Assembly: GCF_000717275.1 (NCBI RefSeq)
Contig: NZ_JNYV01000007.1
Coordinates: 1 to 64,000 of the forward strand
Direction: 5' to 3'
DNA from: Kitasatospora arboriphila
GTDB taxonomy: Bacteria > Actinomycetota > Actinomycetes > Mycobacteriales > Mycobacteriaceae
Length of the DNA: 64,000 nt
Position numbers and translations under genes: made by a program. Shown here piece by piece: positions 25,250-33,941 of this stretch. Each line of letters begins with the position of its first letter. Position 1 is the stretch's first letter. Under the pieces are notes generated by a model. The model was not told where the DNA came from and ran no database searches. It saw only the letters and a program-made list of their open reading frames with translations.

Positions 25250-26125
25250 TCACTTGATAGCTCCGAAGGAGAGGCCTCGGACGAGTTTGTTCTGAGCGAT
25301 CCAGCCGCAGATGACCACGGGCAGAGCGGCTATCACCGAGGCGGCGGACAGCTGGGCCCAGAAGAGCCCCTGCCCCGACATGAACCCGGTGAGGGCCACC
25401 GGCATCGTCTGGGCGTTGACGGCCGTCATGTTCACCGCGAAGAAGAATTCGTTCCACGAGAATATGACGCAGATAAGTGCGGTGGCCGCGATTCCAGGGG
25501 AGATCAGCGGAAGGATCACCTCGCGAACCGAGGTCCAAAGACTGGCGCCGTCGATCTCGGCGGCCTCCAGCAGTTCGCTGGGTACCTCGAGGAAAAACGA
25601 TCGCATCATCCACACCGCGATCGGCAGGTTCATCGAGGTGTACAGGACGATGAGTGTCCAGACGTTGTCGAGCATCCCGATCTGGCCCACTATGACGTAC
25701 AGAGGGATGATGACGGCGACCACGGGAAGCATCTTGGTGCTGATGAAGAAGAACAGGGCATCGCTCGTCTTCTTCACCGGACGCAGCGAGAGTGCAAACG
25801 CGGCCGGGATGCCCAGCAGCAGAACGATGATCGTCGACACCGTCGTCACGAACAGTGAGTTCAGCAGCGCGGTTCCCACGCCCGCGTCGAAGACCGCCTT
25901 GAATTGGTCGAGCGTCGGGGTGAAGAAGAACGTCGGGGGATTGGTCGCCGCATCGCTCTCCTGCTTGAACGCGGTGAGCACCATCCAGGCGACCGGGAAG
26001 AAGAACCCGATGGCGATGATCCAGGTGAAGGCGGTCAGCAGGCTCCCGCCTCGGTTGCGCCGCTTCTTGATGTCCTTGATGTCGGTATGTGCTTGTGCCG
26101 GTGTGTTGTTCACTGCGGTGGACAT
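25250..26125 (-). CDS. ABC transporter permease, MalG type
   Basis: One of two membrane subunits of a carbohydrate-type importer, 291 residues with six predicted helices. The EAA coupling loop is EAAEIDGASLWTSVREVILPLISPGI, the hallmark of inner-membrane importer permeases. The N-terminus has a hydrophilic segment before the first helix. Its start overlaps the stop of the upstream permease (TGATG), so the two are coupled. The next gene, the ATPase, lies 60 bases downstream. The neighbouring polyol dehydrogenases suggest a hexitol or pentitol as substrate; the closest functional model is the mannitol/sorbitol transporter Smo/Mtl group, but this is inference from context. Confidence 0.92.
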   Translation of the reverse strand: MSTAVNNTPAQAHTDIKDIKKRRNRGGSLLTAFTWIIAIGFFFPVAWMVLTAFKQESDAATNPPTFFFTPTLDQFKAVFDAGVGTALLNSLFVTTVSTIIVLLLGIPAAFALSLRPVKKTSDALFFFISTKMLPVVAVIIPLYVIVGQIGMLDNVWTLIVLYTSMNLPIAVWMMRSFFLEVPSELLEAAEIDGASLWTSVREVILPLISPGIAATALICVIFSWNEFFFAVNMTAVNAQTMPVALTGFMSGQGLFWAQLSAASVIAALPVVICGWIAQNKLVRGLSFGAIK

Positions 26126-27090
26126 CAGGCTGCCTCCTCTTTCCCGCTGAAACTCTTGAAGATCAGGCGAAGGGCGAGGCTCGACAAGATGATGGTCGCG
26201 ACCACGGTGACCACGCCCATCGCGGCCGCCTGTCCGACATCAAAACCGAGGAACGCGCGTTGGTAGATGTAGAAGGGCAAGTTCGAACTGGCGACACCCG
26301 GACCTCCTGAGGTCATCATGTACACGGCGTCGAAGGTGTTGACCAGGTAGATGGCTCCGAGGACAGATCCGAGTTCGATGAACCTGCGCAGGTGAGGCAG
26401 TGTCAGTTCCCGGAACAGCCGAAAGCTGGTGGCGCCGTCGACGCGAGCGGCCTCCTGGATGTCCTTCGGCATCGACTGCAGGCCTGCGAGGATCAGCAAC
26501 ATCATGAATGGTGTCCACTGCCAGACCAGTTCGGCCATCACGCTGGCGAGAGGAAACTCGCTGAGCCAGTCGACGTCGCCGAGACCGAATGGGCTCAGCG
26601 CCCAGTTGACCAGTCCGTTGGTGGGGGAGAGCAGACTCGTCTTCCACAGCAGCGCGGCGGCCACCGGGGTGACCAGGAACGGGGTGATCAGCAAAGTGCG
26701 GACAATGCTGCGCCCGATGAACTTGCGGTCGAGGAGGATGGCGAAGAACAAGCCGAGCAGAACCGAGATGACAACGGTCCCGACGATGAGGATCACGGTG
26801 TTGAGTGCCACCGTCCGGAACTGGCTGTCGGTGAAGACATCGACATAGTTGTTGAGCCAGTTGAACTCCCGAGACCCGGGACGGACCAGGTTCCATGACT
26901 GGGTGGAGTAGTACAGCGTCACGATGAAGGGGATCTGCGTGACGATGATCATGAAGATCAAGGCCGGCAGCAGCGGTCCCCGTCGTCGCCATCCCTCGGC
27001 GCGCGAGATCCTGTCCCGCTTGGACGTTATCGGCGGCGGCGCGGAACCCGGATCGTGCTCGGTGCCTCGCTCTGCGAGTGCGGTGGCCAT
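26125..27090 (-). CDS. ABC transporter permease, MalF type
   Basis: The second permease, 321 residues. A hydrophilic N-terminal tail of about 40 residues is followed by six helices; the coupling loop is EAARVDGATSFRLFRELTLPHLRRFI. The start ATG at 27090 is preceded by a GAGGAC site. It follows the substrate-binding protein with a four-base gap and overlaps the second permease by one base. With its partner it forms the translocation pore, and the lipoprotein upstream delivers ligand. No residue here reveals the transported sugar. Confidence 0.92.
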   Translation of the reverse strand: MATALAERGTEHDPGSAPPPITSKRDRISRAEGWRRRGPLLPALIFMIIVTQIPFIVTLYYSTQSWNLVRPGSREFNWLNNYVDVFTDSQFRTVALNTVILIVGTVVISVLLGLFFAILLDRKFIGRSIVRTLLITPFLVTPVAAALLWKTSLLSPTNGLVNWALSPFGLGDVDWLSEFPLASVMAELVWQWTPFMMLLILAGLQSMPKDIQEAARVDGATSFRLFRELTLPHLRRFIELGSVLGAIYLVNTFDAVYMMTSGGPGVASSNLPFYIYQRAFLGFDVGQAAAMGVVTVVATIILSSLALRLIFKSFSGKEEAA

Positions 27091-27094
27091 GTCC

Positions 27095-28477
27095 TCACTG
27101 CTCCTTCTTGTAGGACTCGCCGACTACCTCGGCGTACTTCTGGGACTGTTCGAGCGCTTCGTCGACAGAGATCTGTCCGGCGATTGCGGCGCTGATCTGC
27201 TGGCTCACCCGGGTGCCGAAGTCCTGGAACTCGGGGATGGCGAGGAACTGGATTCCGGTGTAGGGCACGGGGTCCACTGTCGGTTTGTTCTGATCGGCGG
27301 CCTGCATCGAATTGAGGGTCGGCTCGGCGAAGGCGCCCGAGATCTCCTTGTACGCCGGCAGCTCATAGGTGGAGAGCCGGCTGCCGGGCGGGACGCTGGC
27401 CGCGCCGAGTTGCTCGGCCACCATCTTGATGTAGTCCTTGCTGGTCATCCATTCGATGAACTTCCAAGCGTCGTCCTTCTTCTTGCTGCTCTCGGGGATA
27501 CCGAGCGACCAGGCGTACAGCCAGCCGTTGCCGCCCTTGGCCATGCTGGGAGCCATGGCGTACCCGACATTGCCCGCGATATTGCTGTCGTCCGGGCTCT
27601 CGAGCACCGAGACCGCGGAGGTCGCGTCGTACCACATCGCAACCTGGCCCTGCGACATCAAGTTGGCGCATTCCTGGAAACCTGTTGAGGCGGCACCGGG
27701 TTCGCCATATTGACGGACGGTGTCGACATAGAACTCGACTGCTTCCCTGACCTGTGGACTGTCGAGCTGAGCATTCCAGTCCTCGTCGAACCAGCGTCCA
27801 CCAAAGGCGTTGATCACGGTGTCCAGCGGTGCCAGGGTCTCACCCCATCCCGGCTTGCCGCGCAGGCAAATTCCCGACACCTCGCCCTTGTTGAGGGTCT
27901 TGGCTGCCTCCTGGACCTCAGGCCATGTCGGCTCCGGGGGCATGTTGATGCCCGCGTCGGCGAGCATCTGCTTGTTGTACATGAGGAACGAGGACTCACC
28001 GTAGAACGGTGCCGAGTACATGTTGCCGTCGTAGGACAGTGCCTCGCGGAGGGTCGGGATGAAGTCGTCCTGGTCGTATCCGGGGCTGGAGACCATGTAC
28101 GGGGTGAGATTGACGAGCCAGCCGTTCTCGGCCCAGGTCGCCGTCTCGTAGTTGCTGATCATCACCACGTCGAACTCGCCGCCGCCGGTTGCCACCGAGG
28201 CGGTGATCTTGGCGCGTGCCTCGTTCTCGGACAACGTGACGAACTTGAGCTTGACGCCGGGGTTCTCCTTCTCGAACTGGGGAGACAAAGCGATCGCATC
28301 TTGCATCTGAGAGTTGGAGACCAACGCGATGGTGACTGCCTCACCGCCGCCGTCCGTGAAGGATCCGGCGCCGCTGCAGGCTGAGGCCGTCAGCGCAACG
28401 GTTCCCGCGAGGGCAAGGGGCGCAAGGGCTCTGCGCCATCTCGCCCGTGTTCTCGGCTTCGTCGAGTCAGTCATCAT
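27095..28477 (-). CDS. Extracellular solute-binding lipoprotein of a polyol/sugar ABC importer
   Basis: The 460-residue product has a basic N-terminus, a hydrophobic signal with the lipobox TASAC, and then a typical type I carbohydrate-binding protein of ABC importers (family 1): ITIALVSNSQMQDA-like N-terminal strand, FEKENPGVKLKFV, the YNKQML segment and WLYAWSLGIPESSKKKDDAWKFIEWM. It should capture the sugar or polyol at the outer face of the membrane. The ATG at 28477 has GAAAGG upstream and overlaps the stop of the regulator gene. Given the adjacent mannitol- and sorbitol-type dehydrogenases the ligand is probably a polyol. Confidence 0.92.
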   Translation of the reverse strand: MMTDSTKPRTRARWRRALAPLALAGTVALTASACSGAGSFTDGGGEAVTIALVSNSQMQDAIALSPQFEKENPGVKLKFVTLSENEARAKITASVATGGGEFDVVMISNYETATWAENGWLVNLTPYMVSSPGYDQDDFIPTLREALSYDGNMYSAPFYGESSFLMYNKQMLADAGINMPPEPTWPEVQEAAKTLNKGEVSGICLRGKPGWGETLAPLDTVINAFGGRWFDEDWNAQLDSPQVREAVEFYVDTVRQYGEPGAASTGFQECANLMSQGQVAMWYDATSAVSVLESPDDSNIAGNVGYAMAPSMAKGGNGWLYAWSLGIPESSKKKDDAWKFIEWMTSKDYIKMVAEQLGAASVPPGSRLSTYELPAYKEISGAFAEPTLNSMQAADQNKPTVDPVPYTGIQFLAIPEFQDFGTRVSQQISAAIAGQISVDEALEQSQKYAEVVGESYKKEQ

Positions 28478-29466
28478 TGACCTTTCTCTTGCGTGATGAG
28501 CCAGTGCGCAGTGCCCAGATCGGTGATCAGTGTGGTGGCGAGGCCACCTCGGAGGGCACCCAGGATCGACTCCCGGCGGTGGGTTCCACCGGAGATGAGC
28601 ATGGTGGTGGGGCAGGAACGGACGGCCTCGAGTGGAACGGAGACCGTGCGGTCGACGAGTGACGATTCGACCGTGACCCCGTCCTTGTCGTAGAACCGCC
28701 CGCCGATCTCGCCGACCGCCCCGAGTCCGGTCAATTCGTCGAGGATGGCGGCGTCGATGTACGCCCCTTCGAAGAGGGTGGTGGACGTGGTGACCGACCC
28801 GACACCGAACACCATCACATCGGCTTCTTCGGCGGCTTTGAACGACTGCGACAGGATGGAGTCCCGCTGCAGCGCATTCACGGTGTCGGGATCGGCGTAG
28901 AGCGGGGCAACAAGCCGAAGTGGTTGTGCGCCCAGGCGTTCAGCGAATCGGGACAGTGCGTGATCAACGCCGGTGTGGTACTCGACAGAGGTCATCGAGC
29001 CGTCCATCTGCACCACCCGCCGGCAGCTGGCAGAGCGGGGAGTGATCGAGTCGGCCACGGCGACCGTTTCCGGACCCCATGTGAAGCCGAGTGTGCTGTT
29101 CGGCTCCAGTCTCCGGATGAGAACCGACGCTCCAGCCCGTCCGAGCGCGGAGTCACCGGTCTGCGTCCCGTCGGCGAGCTGGTCGATGATCAGGGCTTCT
29201 TTGAGCCCGAACGCAGTCTCGAGATCGCGCTCCTCGTCGGTGTGGATGGAGCCGGCCAGATGCGGGGGTGCGTCGATGACCACGCGCACCAGGCCCTGGG
29301 CACGCGCCCTGGCGATGAGTCGGCCGGCGGTGGGGCGGGAGAGGCCCAACCGTGCGGCGACCTCCGCCTGGGTGAGCCCTTCGAGGTGATACATCGTGGC
29401 CGCACGGACAAGTAGGCGCAGGTCTTGCCCGGTGTCGGCGGTGGGCTCCAGCGGTGACGCGTTCAC
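28474..29466 (-). CDS. SorC/DeoR-family transcriptional regulator
   Basis: A 330-residue regulator with an N-terminal helix-turn-helix (MYHLEGLTQAEVAARLGLSRPTAGRLIARARAQGLVRV) and a C-terminal sugar-phosphate binding domain of the SorC type (LGFTWGPETVAVADSI, then IGGRFYDKDG and LISGGTHRRESILGALRGG). Such proteins control pentitol/hexitol operons and respond to sugar phosphates. The start is GTG 29466 with a perfect AGGAGG six to eleven bases upstream. It is the first gene of the importer operon and diverges from two polyol dehydrogenase genes; an inverted repeat lies in the gap. It probably regulates both directions and itself. Confidence 0.9.
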   Translation of the reverse strand: MNASPLEPTADTGQDLRLLVRAATMYHLEGLTQAEVAARLGLSRPTAGRLIARARAQGLVRVVIDAPPHLAGSIHTDEERDLETAFGLKEALIIDQLADGTQTGDSALGRAGASVLIRRLEPNSTLGFTWGPETVAVADSITPRSASCRRVVQMDGSMTSVEYHTGVDHALSRFAERLGAQPLRLVAPLYADPDTVNALQRDSILSQSFKAAEEADVMVFGVGSVTTSTTLFEGAYIDAAILDELTGLGAVGEIGGRFYDKDGVTVESSLVDRTVSVPLEAVRSCPTTMLISGGTHRRESILGALRGGLATTLITDLGTAHWLITQEKGQ

Positions 29467-29489
29467 GCGTCCTCCTCATCGAGATGTGT

Positions 29490-29524
29490 GTGAGCAAATG
29501 CTCACTGGTCGTGCATATGCTCAG
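29490..29524. promoter_or_regulatory. Candidate tandem operator for the SorC-type regulator
   Basis: A perfect inverted repeat, GTGAGCA and TGCTCAC with a 2-base spacer, occupies 29490-29505. A related partial copy ending in ATGCTCAG follows, and the two are about 19 bases apart, close to two helical turns. It lies between the divergent regulator gene and the polyol dehydrogenase genes. Tandem operator sites in a shared gap suit a tetrameric SorC/DeoR protein. Confidence 0.6.
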
Positions 29525-29575
29525 TAAGCTAACATCCAGAATGTGACCCACGCAACACCCACAAAGGATCGGCGA

Positions 29576-30625
29576 ATGACTCCAGCCACGATGACCGCGA
29601 GTGTCCTGACCGCACCCGGCCGTCTGACCATCGAACAGCGAGAGGTCCCGTCGCCCGACCCCGGGGACGTATTGGTCCAGGTGAGCGCGGTAGGGGTGTG
29701 TGGATCCGACACCCACTACTACCGACATGGACGGATCGGTGACTTCGTCGTGTCGTCGCCGTTGGTGCTGGGACACGAAGCCGCCGGGCGGATCGTGGCG
29801 GTCGGCAGCGGCGTGCCGGAGTCGCGGATCGGGGAGCGGGTGTCCATCGAACCCCAACGACCGGACCCCGATGACGAGCCGACGCGACGCGGACAGTACA
29901 ACCTGTCTCCGCACATGCGGTTCTACGCAACTCCGCCCGTGGACGGTGCACTCGCCGAGTTCGTGACCATCGGGTCGGCCTTTGCCCACCCTGTGCCCGA
30001 CTCGGTGAGCGATGAGGCGGCCGCGTTGTTCGAACCACTGTCGGTGGCGATCGCTGCTTGCCGTAAGGCAGAGGTCGGGGTCGGTGACGGCGTGTTGATC
30101 ACCGGTGCGGGTCCCGTCGGTCTGCTCTGTGTCCAGGTGGCGCGGGCGGCGGGTGCCACCCGCATCGTGGTGACCGACGTGAACCGAACGCGACTCGCGG
30201 TCGCGGCCGGATTCGGGGCAACGGACGTGTTCACCCCGGATGAGCTGGACACCACGATCGGCGTCGACTCCGTCATCGACGCATCGGGTGCGGAATCGGC
30301 GATATCGTCCGGTATCGCTGCCGTCCGACCCGGTGGCCGCGTGGTCCTGGTGGGCATGAGTGCGAACTCGACGATGGCGTTTCCCATCTCGCTTGTCCAG
30401 AATCGTGAACTCGTTGTGACAGGGGTCTTCCGGTACGCCAACACCTGGCCGATCGCGCGCGAGTTGGTCACCTCGGGCAAAGTCGATCTCGACTCGATGG
30501 TCACCGGGCGCTTCGGTTTGTCCGAGGTGGCCGAAGCCCTGGATGCCGACCGGCAACCGGGGAGTATCAAAGCTGTTGTCTACCCGGGCAGGCTCGGTGG
30601 ATCGGCAGAGGCGGGGGCATCGTGA
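29576..30625 (+). CDS. Zinc-type polyol (sorbitol/xylitol) dehydrogenase
   Basis: A medium-chain dehydrogenase, about 349 residues from ATG 29576 (AAAGGA site upstream), that should oxidise a polyol at C2 with NAD. The catalytic zinc ligands are visible as Cys in GVCGSD, His-Glu in LGHEAAG, and a further Glu near EPLSVAIA. The NAD-binding Rossmann motif is GAGPVGLLC. The lobe that normally carries four structural-zinc Cys reads QRPDPDDEPTRRGQYNL and has none of them, so the structural zinc is absent, as in some sorbitol dehydrogenases. The RFYATPPVDGA stretch supports the sorbitol/xylitol group. The stop overlaps the next gene start. Confidence 0.88.
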   Translation: MTPATMTASVLTAPGRLTIEQREVPSPDPGDVLVQVSAVGVCGSDTHYYRHGRIGDFVVSSPLVLGHEAAGRIVAVGSGVPESRIGERVSIEPQRPDPDDEPTRRGQYNLSPHMRFYATPPVDGALAEFVTIGSAFAHPVPDSVSDEAAALFEPLSVAIAACRKAEVGVGDGVLITGAGPVGLLCVQVARAAGATRIVVTDVNRTRLAVAAGFGATDVFTPDELDTTIGVDSVIDASGAESAISSGIAAVRPGGRVVLVGMSANSTMAFPISLVQNRELVVTGVFRYANTWPIARELVTSGKVDLDSMVTGRFGLSEVAEALDADRQPGSIKAVVYPGRLGGSAEAGAS

Positions 30626-32115
30626 AACTGGACAACGCAAGTCTGACCGATCTCGTGGCGGTGCCGAAACCCGAGTACGACCGGACCCAACTGGGCTGCG
30701 GCATCGTGCATTTCGGTGTCGGCGGATTTCATCGTGCTCATCAGGCCATGTACGTCGACGCGTTACTCACCTCAGATCCGGCTTCGCGGGATTGGGCGAT
30801 CTGCGGCGTAGGAGTGCTACCGGGTGATGTGCACATGCGAGATGCGCTGGTACCCCAAGATGGGCTCTACACGTTGACCCTCAAGCATCCCGACGGGACG
30901 GTGCAGACCTCGATTGTCGGCTCCATCGCCAAGTATCTGTTCGCACCTGACGACCCGGCAGCGGTGATCGACAAGCTCGCCGACCCGGCCACCCGAATCG
31001 TGTCGCTCACCATCACCGAGGGCGGGTACAACTTCTCCTCCGCGACAGGGGAATTCGATCTGACCAACCCGGCGATCCAGGCCGATCTACGGCCGGGTGC
31101 TGTTCCTTCGACGACGTTCGGCCTCGTCGTCGAGGCCCTCGGTCGACGTCGCGACGCCGGGCACCCCTCGTTCACGGTGATGTCGTGCGACAACATCGAG
31201 GGCAACGGGGACATCGCGCGCAAGACCTTCACGGCCTTTGCGGGCAGCAAGGACCCCGGTCTGGCCGAATGGATCAGCGACAACACAGCTTTCCCGAATT
31301 CGATGGTCGACCGGATCACCCCGGCCACGCCACCCGAACTCGGCGATGAGGTGCAGGCGCGCACCGGCATCACGGACCGATGGCCCGTGGTGGCCGAACC
31401 TTTCACCCAGTGGGTTCTCGAGGACTCGTTCTCGGCCGGCCGTCCTCGACTCGAGTCGGTCGGTGTGCAGGTGGTCGCCGACGTGGGACCGTACGAGCTG
31501 ATGAAGCTCCGGCTGCTCAACGCGGGCCACCAGACCCTGTGTTACTTCGGCCATCTGATGGGCTACCGGCGTGTGCACGACGCAGCGCAGGATCCGTTGA
31601 TCCGCCGTCTCCTGCTGGGCTACATGAACAACGAGGCTCGGCACACGCTGTTGCCCCTGCCCGGTGTGGATGTCGACGCCTACATCGAGACGCTGATCGA
31701 GAGGTTCTCCAACCCGTCCATCGCCGACACCATTGCGCGGCTCTGCCAATACTCGTCGGACCGGATTCCGAAGTGGTTGTTGCCCGTCATCCGTCAGCAG
31801 CTCCAGGCCGGTGGGGACGTGGTGTTGGCTGCGGCGGTGGTGGCCAGCTGGACCCGCTACGCGGAAGGGGTGGACGAAGCAGGCGAGCCGATCGACGTGG
31901 TCGACCCGCTCGCGGATTCGTTGGTCCCCCTCGCGGTCCGGAGCCGCAACGAACCGTTGGCGTTTGTGCAGAATCGTGAGCTGTTCGGTGACCTCGCCGA
32001 CGAGAACCGATTTGTGCGCCCCTACCTGTGGACGTTGGAGTCGTTGCGTCGCAATGGTGCTCGGGAGACGTTGCAGCAACTGCTGGTGGAGAACAACGAC
32101 CCCCGTGGAGCCTGA
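30622..32115 (+). CDS. Mannitol 2-dehydrogenase family protein (long-chain polyol dehydrogenase)
   Basis: This 497-residue enzyme oxidises D-mannitol (or a similar polyol such as D-arabinitol) to the ketose with NAD. The N-terminal NAD motif is GIVHFGVGGFHRAHQ, the SCDNIEGNG segment is characteristic, and the catalytic Lys and the following residues sit in KLRLLNAGHQ. There is no zinc site, as expected for the family. GTG 30622 overlaps the preceding stop (GTGA), so the two dehydrogenases are coupled. With xylulokinase nearby, the expected route is polyol import, oxidation to fructose or xylulose, and phosphorylation. Substrate choice between mannitol and arabinitol is not readable. Confidence 0.93.
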   Translation: MKLDNASLTDLVAVPKPEYDRTQLGCGIVHFGVGGFHRAHQAMYVDALLTSDPASRDWAICGVGVLPGDVHMRDALVPQDGLYTLTLKHPDGTVQTSIVGSIAKYLFAPDDPAAVIDKLADPATRIVSLTITEGGYNFSSATGEFDLTNPAIQADLRPGAVPSTTFGLVVEALGRRRDAGHPSFTVMSCDNIEGNGDIARKTFTAFAGSKDPGLAEWISDNTAFPNSMVDRITPATPPELGDEVQARTGITDRWPVVAEPFTQWVLEDSFSAGRPRLESVGVQVVADVGPYELMKLRLLNAGHQTLCYFGHLMGYRRVHDAAQDPLIRRLLLGYMNNEARHTLLPLPGVDVDAYIETLIERFSNPSIADTIARLCQYSSDRIPKWLLPVIRQQLQAGGDVVLAAAVVASWTRYAEGVDEAGEPIDVVDPLADSLVPLAVRSRNEPLAFVQNRELFGDLADENRFVRPYLWTLESLRRNGARETLQQLLVENNDPRGA

Positions 32116-32130
32116 CGGAGCCGCCTCGAT

Positions 32131-32345
32131 TCACTCGGATGCCGCGTCGTCGTCGTGGCTGACGATGTTGATGACGTTGCCGTCGGGTGCCCGGACGAAG
32201 AACCTGCGCACGTCCCACGGTTCCGTGGTCAACGGGTGGACGATCTCGAACCCACGTCGTTGAGACCGAGGTAGTCCGAGTAGAAGTCGCGCGTAACGGT
32301 GATGTCGGGCACCGACAGATTCGCTGTGACACCGGTGGATTTCAT
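32131..32345 (-). pseudogene. Broken VOC (glyoxalase-like) family gene with internal deletion and frameshift
   Basis: The gene keeps its ribosome site (AAGGAGTG) and ATG at 32345, and the first residues read MKSTGVTANLSVPDI, then TVTRDFYSDYLGLN, a normal VOC start. The frame then reaches a stop after about eleven further codons. In another frame the sequence continues as GFEIVHPLTTEPWDVRRFF, then VRAPDGNVINIVSHDDD, a normal VOC end with its own stop at 32131. Both ends together give about 71 residues, against 115-130 in the family, so about 45-55 residues from the middle are lost and the frame is shifted at the junction (about 32235-32265). It is probably non-functional. It lies between the polyol dehydrogenases and xylulokinase. 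Confidence 0.8.
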
Positions 32346-32486
32346 GGGCACTCCTTCGGCTGTGTTGTGGTGACAGTGTCGGCAGCGCCGACATCAGTCG
32401 CGTGACAGGTGGCCGAGGGCACCATGCCCTCGACTCGTACCCACGGGGACGATGTCGGTCTCGGCGGTGTCGGAGTCGGTGTGCGG

Positions 32487-33884
32487 TCAGTTCCGGCCGA
32501 GGGTCAATCCGGATGCCTCGTGGTACTGCTCGACCACATGAGGTGTCGGATCGGCCTCGTAGACACGTTCGTCGGCGGCCGACCAGCGAGGTGGTTCGGA
32601 CGTGGGGGCCAGCGTCCAGGCGGCCTGACGAGCGGCGCCGAGCGCCACGTATTCGCCCGGTTCCGGGACCACGACGGGGCGGGCAAAGATTGCCGGGGCC
32701 AGCTCCCGGATGGCCGCAGAGCGTGCGCCGCCACCGACGAGGATGATCCGATTGATCTCGATGCCTTCGTCGCGGATCCGATCGGCGCAGTACTGGAGCG
32801 AACACAGCACACCTTCGACGCCCGCCCGGGCGATGTTGGCGCTGTTCAGGTTTCGTCCGGTCATGCCGTGCAGGGCTCCGCGCGTGCGCGGCAGGTTGGG
32901 GGAGCGTTCCCCCTCGAAGTACGGGACCAGGGACAGCCCGTCGGCGCCCGCAGGCGCAGACAGGGCAAGGTCGGACAACGTGTCGAAGTCGACGTCGAGC
33001 ATCTTGGCCACGGCCGCCAGCACGGGGGCCCCGTTGAGAGTGCACACCAGCGGCAATTGCCGGCCCGTGGCGTCGGCGAAACCGGCAACAAGTCCGGCGT
33101 AGTCGGTCGGCGCACTGTCGCTCACCGCGCTGACAACTCCAGAGGTGCCGAGTGACACGATGCAGTCGCCGGGGACGGCACCGAGCGCCAGCGCCGCCGC
33201 TGCGTTGTCGCCGGCGCCCGCACCGATGCCCGCACCCGACCGCATGGCGCCACCGTTCTGTGCTGGGCCGACGATCCTGGGCACCATCGGCGCCCGGCCT
33301 CGCATCGCCAACTCCAGCAACCGAGGCTGGTACTCATCGGCCGCTGCGCTGAAATAGCCTGTGCCACTGGCGTCGCTGCGATCGGTCCACAGGTCGGCCA
33401 GGTCGGTACTGCCGGTGAGCCTCCAGCTGAGCCAGTCGTGGGGGAGACACACCGCAGCGGTGCGATCGGCGTTGGCGGGTTCGTTGTCGGCGAGCCAGCG
33501 CAGCTTGGTGGCGGTGATCGACGCGACCGGGACCACTCCCACCTCGTCCACCCACTGCTGCGGCCCGCCGAGGTCGGCGATGAGTTCGTCGGCGGCGGGA
33601 CCGGACCGGGTGTCGTTCCACAGCAGCGCCTCTCGCACCACCTCACCGGATTCATCGAGACACACCATGCCGTGTTGCTGCGCTCCGACGGATACCGCTG
33701 CGACGTCGTCGAGCCCCCCGGCAGTTTCGATCGCCGACCCGAGGGCCTGCCACCACTGATCTGGATGCACCTCGGTACCCGTGGGGTGTGGCGCGCTACC
33801 CGAGCGCACCACGCGGCCGTCGGCTACGTCGCACACCACCACCTTGCTGGATTGGGTCGACGAATCGATTCCTGCGACCAACAT
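32487..33884 (-). CDS. xylB: Xylulokinase (FGGY carbohydrate kinase)
   Basis: Phosphorylates D-xylulose to xylulose 5-phosphate for the pentose phosphate pathway. The product is about 465 residues. The N-terminal phosphate-binding motif is [14 protein letters not shown] and the conserved catalytic Asp is in [15 protein letters not shown]; the FGGY_C part includes [16 protein letters not shown] set the start at ATG 33884 with a GAGGAG site; the open frame extends upstream to 33929. It is on the minus strand, 57 bases downstream of treY, so it may be transcribed with treY, yet its function belongs to the polyol cluster. Xylulose would arise from xylitol or arabinitol oxidation. Confidence 0.92.
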   Translation of the reverse strand: MLVAGIDSSTQSSKVVVCDVADGRVVRSGSAPHPTGTEVHPDQWWQALGSAIETAGGLDDVAAVSVGAQQHGMVCLDESGEVVREALLWNDTRSGPAADELIADLGGPQQWVDEVGVVPVASITATKLRWLADNEPANADRTAAVCLPHDWLSWRLTGSTDLADLWTDRSDASGTGYFSAAADEYQPRLLELAMRGRAPMVPRIVGPAQNGGAMRSGAGIGAGAGDNAAAALALGAVPGDCIVSLGTSGVVSAVSDSAPTDYAGLVAGFADATGRQLPLVCTLNGAPVLAAVAKMLDVDFDTLSDLALSAPAGADGLSLVPYFEGERSPNLPRTRGALHGMTGRNLNSANIARAGVEGVLCSLQYCADRIRDEGIEINRIILVGGGARSAAIRELAPAIFARPVVVPEPGEYVALGAARQAAWTLAPTSEPPRWSAADERVYEADPTPHVVEQYHEASGLTLGRN

Positions 33885-33941
33885 GGTGTCCAACTCCTCA
33901 GTGCGCGCTCGCGTTGGTGAAGCCCGCAACCAGGACGCTGG

